The notes beneath the pieces were generated by a model, which was not told the origin of the DNA, did no database searches, and saw only the letters and a program-made list of their open reading frames with translations. This document shows positions 59,741 through 64,000 of a DNA stretch of 64,000 nucleotides, one piece after another. The translations under genes and the position numbers were made by a program. The stretch's first letter is position 1. Each line of letters starts with the position of its first letter. The DNA comes from Haliotis asinina (Eukaryota > Mollusca > Gastropoda > Lepetellida > Haliotidae): positions 46,861,747-46,925,746 of the forward strand of contig NC_090292.1 in NCBI RefSeq assembly GCF_037392515.1. Reading direction: 5' to 3'.

Positions 59741-60018
59741 GGCTGTTTCCTCGAAGGAGGTTGAAGGATTGTAAAATCATATCATTACTATTATTATTAT
59801 TGTAAAAATGAGTAAATCTAAATCTTACCAGGATTGTTAAAACGTAGTATTTACGTTATTTCTGTGATATTCCACTACTTTTTGCTGTCCTCCCATAACA
59901 GGTTTTTATACTTTAATTTTCATTGTAATATAAGTTAGATTGTTCTCGTCGCGATATACCTGAAATATTGCCGATATGACGCCACTCACTCACTCACTCA
60001 CTCACTCACTCACTCACT
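59741..60018 (-). mobile_element. Repeat family 3, partial, unit 2 copy
   Basis: Corresponds to 31,281-31,566. The ACTC run differs in length. Confidence 0.6.
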
Positions 60019-60101
60019 CTGAGAGCCAGAGACGTGGTATGAGTTTATGACAGAAGTTCCACCCTTTTTTCAGATGCCATACGTAGACACCCAGCTACTC
60101 C

Positions 60102-60135
60102 AATGACACACAGAACCAGGAAATGACAAGTGAAG
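60102..60135 (+). CDS. Alternative candidate start exon of Schlafen copy 2
   Basis: Equivalent of the 31,670 candidate: ATG at about 60,123 (MTSE) and donor GAAG|GTATTC. Same low confidence. Confidence 0.2.
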
Positions 60136-60307
60136 GTATTCTTTCTTTGATGTCAACAGAAAATGCAAATACAAACATTCTTAACTTTTCCCCCAATTTA
60201 AAATGTTGGTCGAGTCCTACAAGAATGTTTGGACAGAACGGAGGAAGTTGAGGTTGTGGAGTTGAGGTTGTGTATGAAGATGGTGAAGAGGTGAAGCTGT
60301 ATATTGG

Positions 60308-60563
60308 GTGAGTGAGTTTAGTTTTACGCCGCACTCAGCAATCTTCCAGCTATACGACGGCGGTCTGGAAATAATCGAGCCTGGACCAGACAACCAGTGA
60401 TCAACAGCAGAGTTTCGATCTGCTCAATTGGGAACCAATGACATGCGTCAACCAAGTCAGCGAGCCTGACCACCTGACCCCTTTAGTCGCCTTTCACGAC
60501 AAGCATAGTTGTATTTCATTGCAAGCATGGTTGCTGAAGGCCTATTCTATCCCGGACCTTCAC
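60308..60563 (+). mobile_element. SINE family 1, unit 2 copy
   Basis: Corresponds to 31,855-32,101 but keeps CTATACGACGGCGG, missing from unit 1. Confidence 0.88.
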
Positions 60564-61875
60564 TGGTCTAAGACTGTAGATGGAGAGGGTGAAGAGGTGA
60601 GGCTGTAGATGAATATTGTGAAGTGGTGAGGCTGTACATTAAAAAGTGAAGATGTAAGCCTGTTGATGGAGAATGTTAATAGGTGAGGTTGTAGAAAAAG
60701 AAGATGAAGTGGTGAGGATGCAGATGTAGATGTGAACCGGCGAAGCTGTAGATGGAGAATGTTAAGAGGAAGGCTGTAGATGAAGAAGGTGAAGTGGTGA
60801 GGATGTAGATGTAGATGTGAACTGGCGAAGCTGCAGATGGAGAATGTTAAGAGGAAGGCTGTAGATGAAGAAGGTGAAGTGGTGAGGATGTAGATGTAGA
60901 TGTGAACTGGCGAAGCTGTAGATGGAGAATGTTAAGAGGAAGGCTGTAGATGAAGAAGGTGAAGTGGTGAGGATGTAGATGTAGATGTGAACTGGCGAAG
61001 CTGCAGATGGAGAATGTTAAGAGGAAGGCTGTAGATGAAGAAGGTGAAGTGGTGAGGATGTAGATGTAGATGTGAACTGGCGAAGCTGCAGATGGAGAAT
61101 GTTAAGAGGAAGGCTGTAGATGAAGAAGGTGAAGTGGTGAGGATGTAGATGTAGATGTGAACCGGCGAAGCTGTAGATGGAGAATGTTAAGAGGAAGGCT
61201 GTAGATGAAGAAGGCGAAGTGGTGAGGCTGTAGATGAAGAAGGCGCAGTGGTGAGGCTGTAGATGAAGAAGGTGAAGTGGTGAGGCACTAGACGAGGAAA
61301 ATGAGATGATGTTGAGTTTGTAAATGAGGAAGATGAGTTGATGGGGATGTGGATGAGGAAGGTAAGACTGTAGAGGAGGAAGTTGAAGTGGTGAAGCTTG
61401 ATCATTTTTTCTCTTTGCCATCCTTTCCATGATCCTTGGGCCTGTCCTTAGTGAATTGTTGTTACTGTGAATACGTAAGGCGAAATATGATTCTGTGAAA
61501 TGATGAAACTGTGGATCAGGAATGTGAAGTGGTAAGACTGCGAATGAGCAAGATGAAATGTTGAATCTGTGGATGAGGAAGGTGAAATATTGAGACTGTG
61601 GATGAGGAAGATGAAATGTTGAAACTGTGGATGAAGAAGATGAAGTGGTGAGGCTGCGGATGAGGAAGGCGAATTGGTGAGATTGCGGGTGAGGAAGGTG
61701 CAATGGTGAAATTACGGATGAGGAAAGTGGAATGTTAAGATAGTGGATTAGGGAGATGAAATGTTGAATTTGTGGATGAAGAAGGTGAAGTGCTGAGACT
61801 GTGGATGAAGAAGGTGGAATGTTGAGACTGTGGATGAGGAAGGTGAAATGTTGAAACTGTGGATGTGGACGGTCA
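60564..61875. repeat. Minisatellite with 85-bp unit expansion, unit 2
   Basis: Corresponds to 32,102-32,955. GAGGAAGGCTGTAGATGAAG recurs at 60,766, 60,851, 60,936, 61,021, 61,106 and 61,191, exactly 85 bases apart; unit 1 has a single such segment. This explains most of the offset change between the units. Confidence 0.93.
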
Positions 61876-61933
61876 GTTATTGTTACTACTATTTGGCACC
61901 GCCTTAGGTAAACAAAAATGCCATGTTAATGCA

Positions 61934-62821
61934 CACTCATGTGCAAAAGAAACGTCCCCGAAATAAAAACAAAACAAAACACATGTTACAAGTGTCGTCT
62001 AAATGGCCATACGCGTGAATTAGGGTTTGGAGCAGCAGGAATGCTGAAAGTGGGAGTCACGTACTCTCATGTTGCAAGAATCATACAACGAATAGCTGGA
62101 AGACTGATCACACGCTTGAGACAAACTGGCAGGACAGGCCAAAGAGCGGAAGACCAAGGGTCACAACCTCCCAGGAAAACCGCCATTTACGGCTGCTTCA
62201 TCTGAGGAACATGTTTTAACAGCGGCGAAAAGTCTTGGGCATCGAGTCAGCACATGGACAGCAAGCGGTCATCTTCGCATATATGGTATCCGTGCCTACC
62301 GAACGTCAAGGCCATGACGTTGACGCATAAACAACGACGTCGCAGTTATAGCAACGAAATTGGGGTCGAGATTTTATCACAAATGAAATCAGGTTCTACA
62401 TTAACAGACCTGATGGACAGATATATGACTGAGGACCCGTGTTACCAACTAGAACGTCACACCCAAAAGCGTTTACCGCCTCCGTTGACCAGGAATGCGT
62501 TGATTTAGGTCCTGAAGGGGCAATGGCTACTGGTACCACATCACGTGAGGAGACACCGTGTTCGCTCTGTGCGACGTCGTGTCCAGACATGCCTTAACGC
62601 CAGAGATGGTCACACGCGTTACTAGAGATTTTGGTACTTTTTATGCTACGATGTGTATGTTGGCATGTGTCCAAACACCGAGCGATCAACCGTCATGTGC
62701 AAACAACCCTATAAATATATTGAATCAATCCTGATCTCTATGACGACCTACCGAATTGTAAATTATAGGTTTTTGTTTCTTGATTTAAACCCCCGAACAC
62801 CCTTTCTTTTGTACATGAGTG
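61934..62821 (+). mobile_element. Tc1-like DNA transposon, unit 2 copy
   Basis: Corresponds to 33,011-33,911. It lacks about 30 bases before the right end, including part of the terminal repeat. The remnant TRLRQTGRTGQRAEDQGS keeps a few codons (TRLR) lost in unit 1; the C-terminal ARDGHTRY is intact. Confidence 0.8.
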
Positions 62822-62867
62822 TATGGATTGACACTTTAAGATGTTTATGAGAAATGTTCTATTGCAG

Positions 62868-63906
62868 AAAGTTGTGGGAACTGCTTCTCAGTAATACGTG
62901 GAACAAACTTTCCTGAGGATCATCGTTTAAGTCTAGATGTAGATGTGACTGTGATAAATAAAAAGAAGCAACAAGAAAGGAGAAAGACAACAACTAAAGA
63001 ACTTCGGAAGAAAGTTTCCGCTTTACGAAACTCAACAGGCGGTGTTCTGTTTATACACATCCAGCGAATTGCCAAGACTGACAGATCGTTGCACCATCTT
63101 AACGAATACGTTGACCCAATTTTAGAAACATTTCTCCAAAGACATGAGCAGTTTGCTAATATCTATGAAAAGGTTTGGTTAAGCGACATTGAACCTGATC
63201 ATGAACACGTACATGAATTTGTGGTTCTAAAAGTTAAAGGTTCGTCTTTTCTTTGTACGGCTGAATTCAATACCTCTGTGAATACTGATTTCAGCATTAA
63301 ATCTGCAAATGTAGATGTGATTCTGGACTTACTGAATTCAAGTGACATTTCACCTGGTAAACCTCACCTCGTGGGAGAAGGATTTATAAATGGTACGGCA
63401 AACAGTTCATCATTTCAAGAAAGTAGATGCCTAGAGTTTAAACATTGGACGAAAGCTGACATACCACACCTTTGGCATGACTTAAAATTGAAGAATTATA
63501 TGACTTCCTTCTCAAAGCTGCCAAAGGGTGGTTCAATCATATTTGGAATAGATGAAAACGAGGAAAAACAGCGATTATCAGCACATGATGGCTACGATTA
63601 CATGAAACTAAAAGTGACTGGCTTGAATGTTTCCAGTGAAGAACTTGGAGACGTGCCCAAAAAACTAAAGGAGCTCATTGAGAAGGAAATTGTGATATCC
63701 CCCACCTCTCAGGACAATCAAAGAAAGTTACCCTGGGAATGTAAATTACATAGATTAGAGCGAGGAAAGTATATATTGGAGATCGCTGTTGGTTTCATGA
63801 ATGGATGTGTGTTCCATGACTCTGGCCCGGAAGCATACAGAATAATAAATAACAGAATACAGGAACTAGATCTTGACACCTGGCTACAAAAGATCCAAAA
63901 TGGACA
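62868..63906 (+). CDS. Schlafen-like protein, core-domain exon (copy 2)
   Basis: The second gene copy is fully open, with the same acceptor (ATTGCAG) and donor (GTAAGT). Compared with copy 1 I count six substitutions. Four change residues: the second Cys of CCS to Phe, N to K in NNKK, I to V in NEYIDP, T to A in CTTEF. Two are silent. The nuclease triad and C-terminal lobe are identical. The remaining exons must lie to the right of the window. Function as for copy 1: a predicted RNA-cleaving Schlafen core, probably in stress or antiviral defence (family knowledge, not shown here). Confidence 0.87.
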
Positions 63907-64000
63907 GTAAGTAAAAGTACCCATATATTATGACAGTTTATATCCTGGCGCTATGCATGAATACTACTTTGTTTAAGCATCATGTTAAGGCAACTCTACC

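Larger units (their letters stand above)
47071..64000 (+). repeat. Unit 2 of the tandem duplication, cut by window end
   Basis: This is a near-identical direct copy of 18,619-35,090. By eye there are about 14 substitutions in the first 3.3 kb and 6 in the 1,039-bp Schlafen exon, i.e. about 0.4-0.6 percent. Length differences include a 36-bp loss near 47,197, a 17-bp tandem gain near 49,690, a longer AT run at 50,449-50,512, one 29-bp unit fewer at 56,992-57,149, 66 extra bases at 57,465-57,530, and five extra 85-bp units at 60,766-61,190. Divergence this low is also within what two alleles of a highly polymorphic mollusc could show, so an assembly duplication cannot be excluded. Confidence 0.85.

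Overview
The window looks like a lophotrochozoan (mollusc) nuclear genome, most likely abalone (Haliotis) or a close gastropod. It is AT-rich and intron-rich, with GT-AG splice sites. It carries many copies of short interspersed repeats whose consensus begins near GAGTTTAGTTTTACGCC and of a tRNA-derived SINE with clear A and B boxes, which I associate with abalone genomes. No prokaryotic features are present.

Layout. 1-18,618 is single-copy DNA. The best coding signal there is the first coding exon of a small type II membrane protein on the minus strand (16,374-16,619), beside a CpG-rich stretch. The rest is intronic or intergenic: purine tract, minisatellites, old SINE pieces. 18,619-47,070 is the first unit of a large direct tandem duplication. 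47,071-64,000 is the start of the second unit, which runs off the window at the point matching about 35,090. The units differ by roughly 0.4-0.6 percent (counted by eye) plus repeat-length changes, so this is either a very recent duplication or two haplotypes assembled in a row.

Genes in unit 1. A plus-strand Schlafen-family gene has a full Schlafen core (conserved Glu-Glu-Asp nuclease triad) on one 1,039-bp exon (33,958-34,996), followed by seven more exons to a stop at 42,386-42,388. These encode a SWADL-type linker and then a basic, coiled tail in place of the helicase of long vertebrate Schlafens. All eight exons join in one frame (731 codons plus stop) if the third intron is a GC-AG intron. 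The N-terminal exon is not certain; two phase-compatible candidates and a TATA promoter near 27,980 are given. On the minus strand, 44,350-46,681 holds the last three exons of an SLC1-family (EAAT/ASCT) transporter. Its 5' exons are missing because the duplication junction at 47,070/47,071 cuts the gene.

Unit 2 repeats the promoter region, first intron and core exon of a second Schlafen gene (62,868-63,906). The model predicts that DNA to the right of the window holds the rest of that gene and then a complete SLC1 gene.

Mobile DNA: three SINE or SINE-like families, a hAT-like element with 8-bp target duplication and a perfect internal hairpin, a pogo-like MITE in three places, an internally deleted Tc1-like element just before the Schlafen core exon, and a LINE reverse-transcriptase fragment. 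Simple and complex tandem repeats (29, 32, 85 and 27 bp units and TATG/TG tracts) produce most of the long open reading frames and are not genes.
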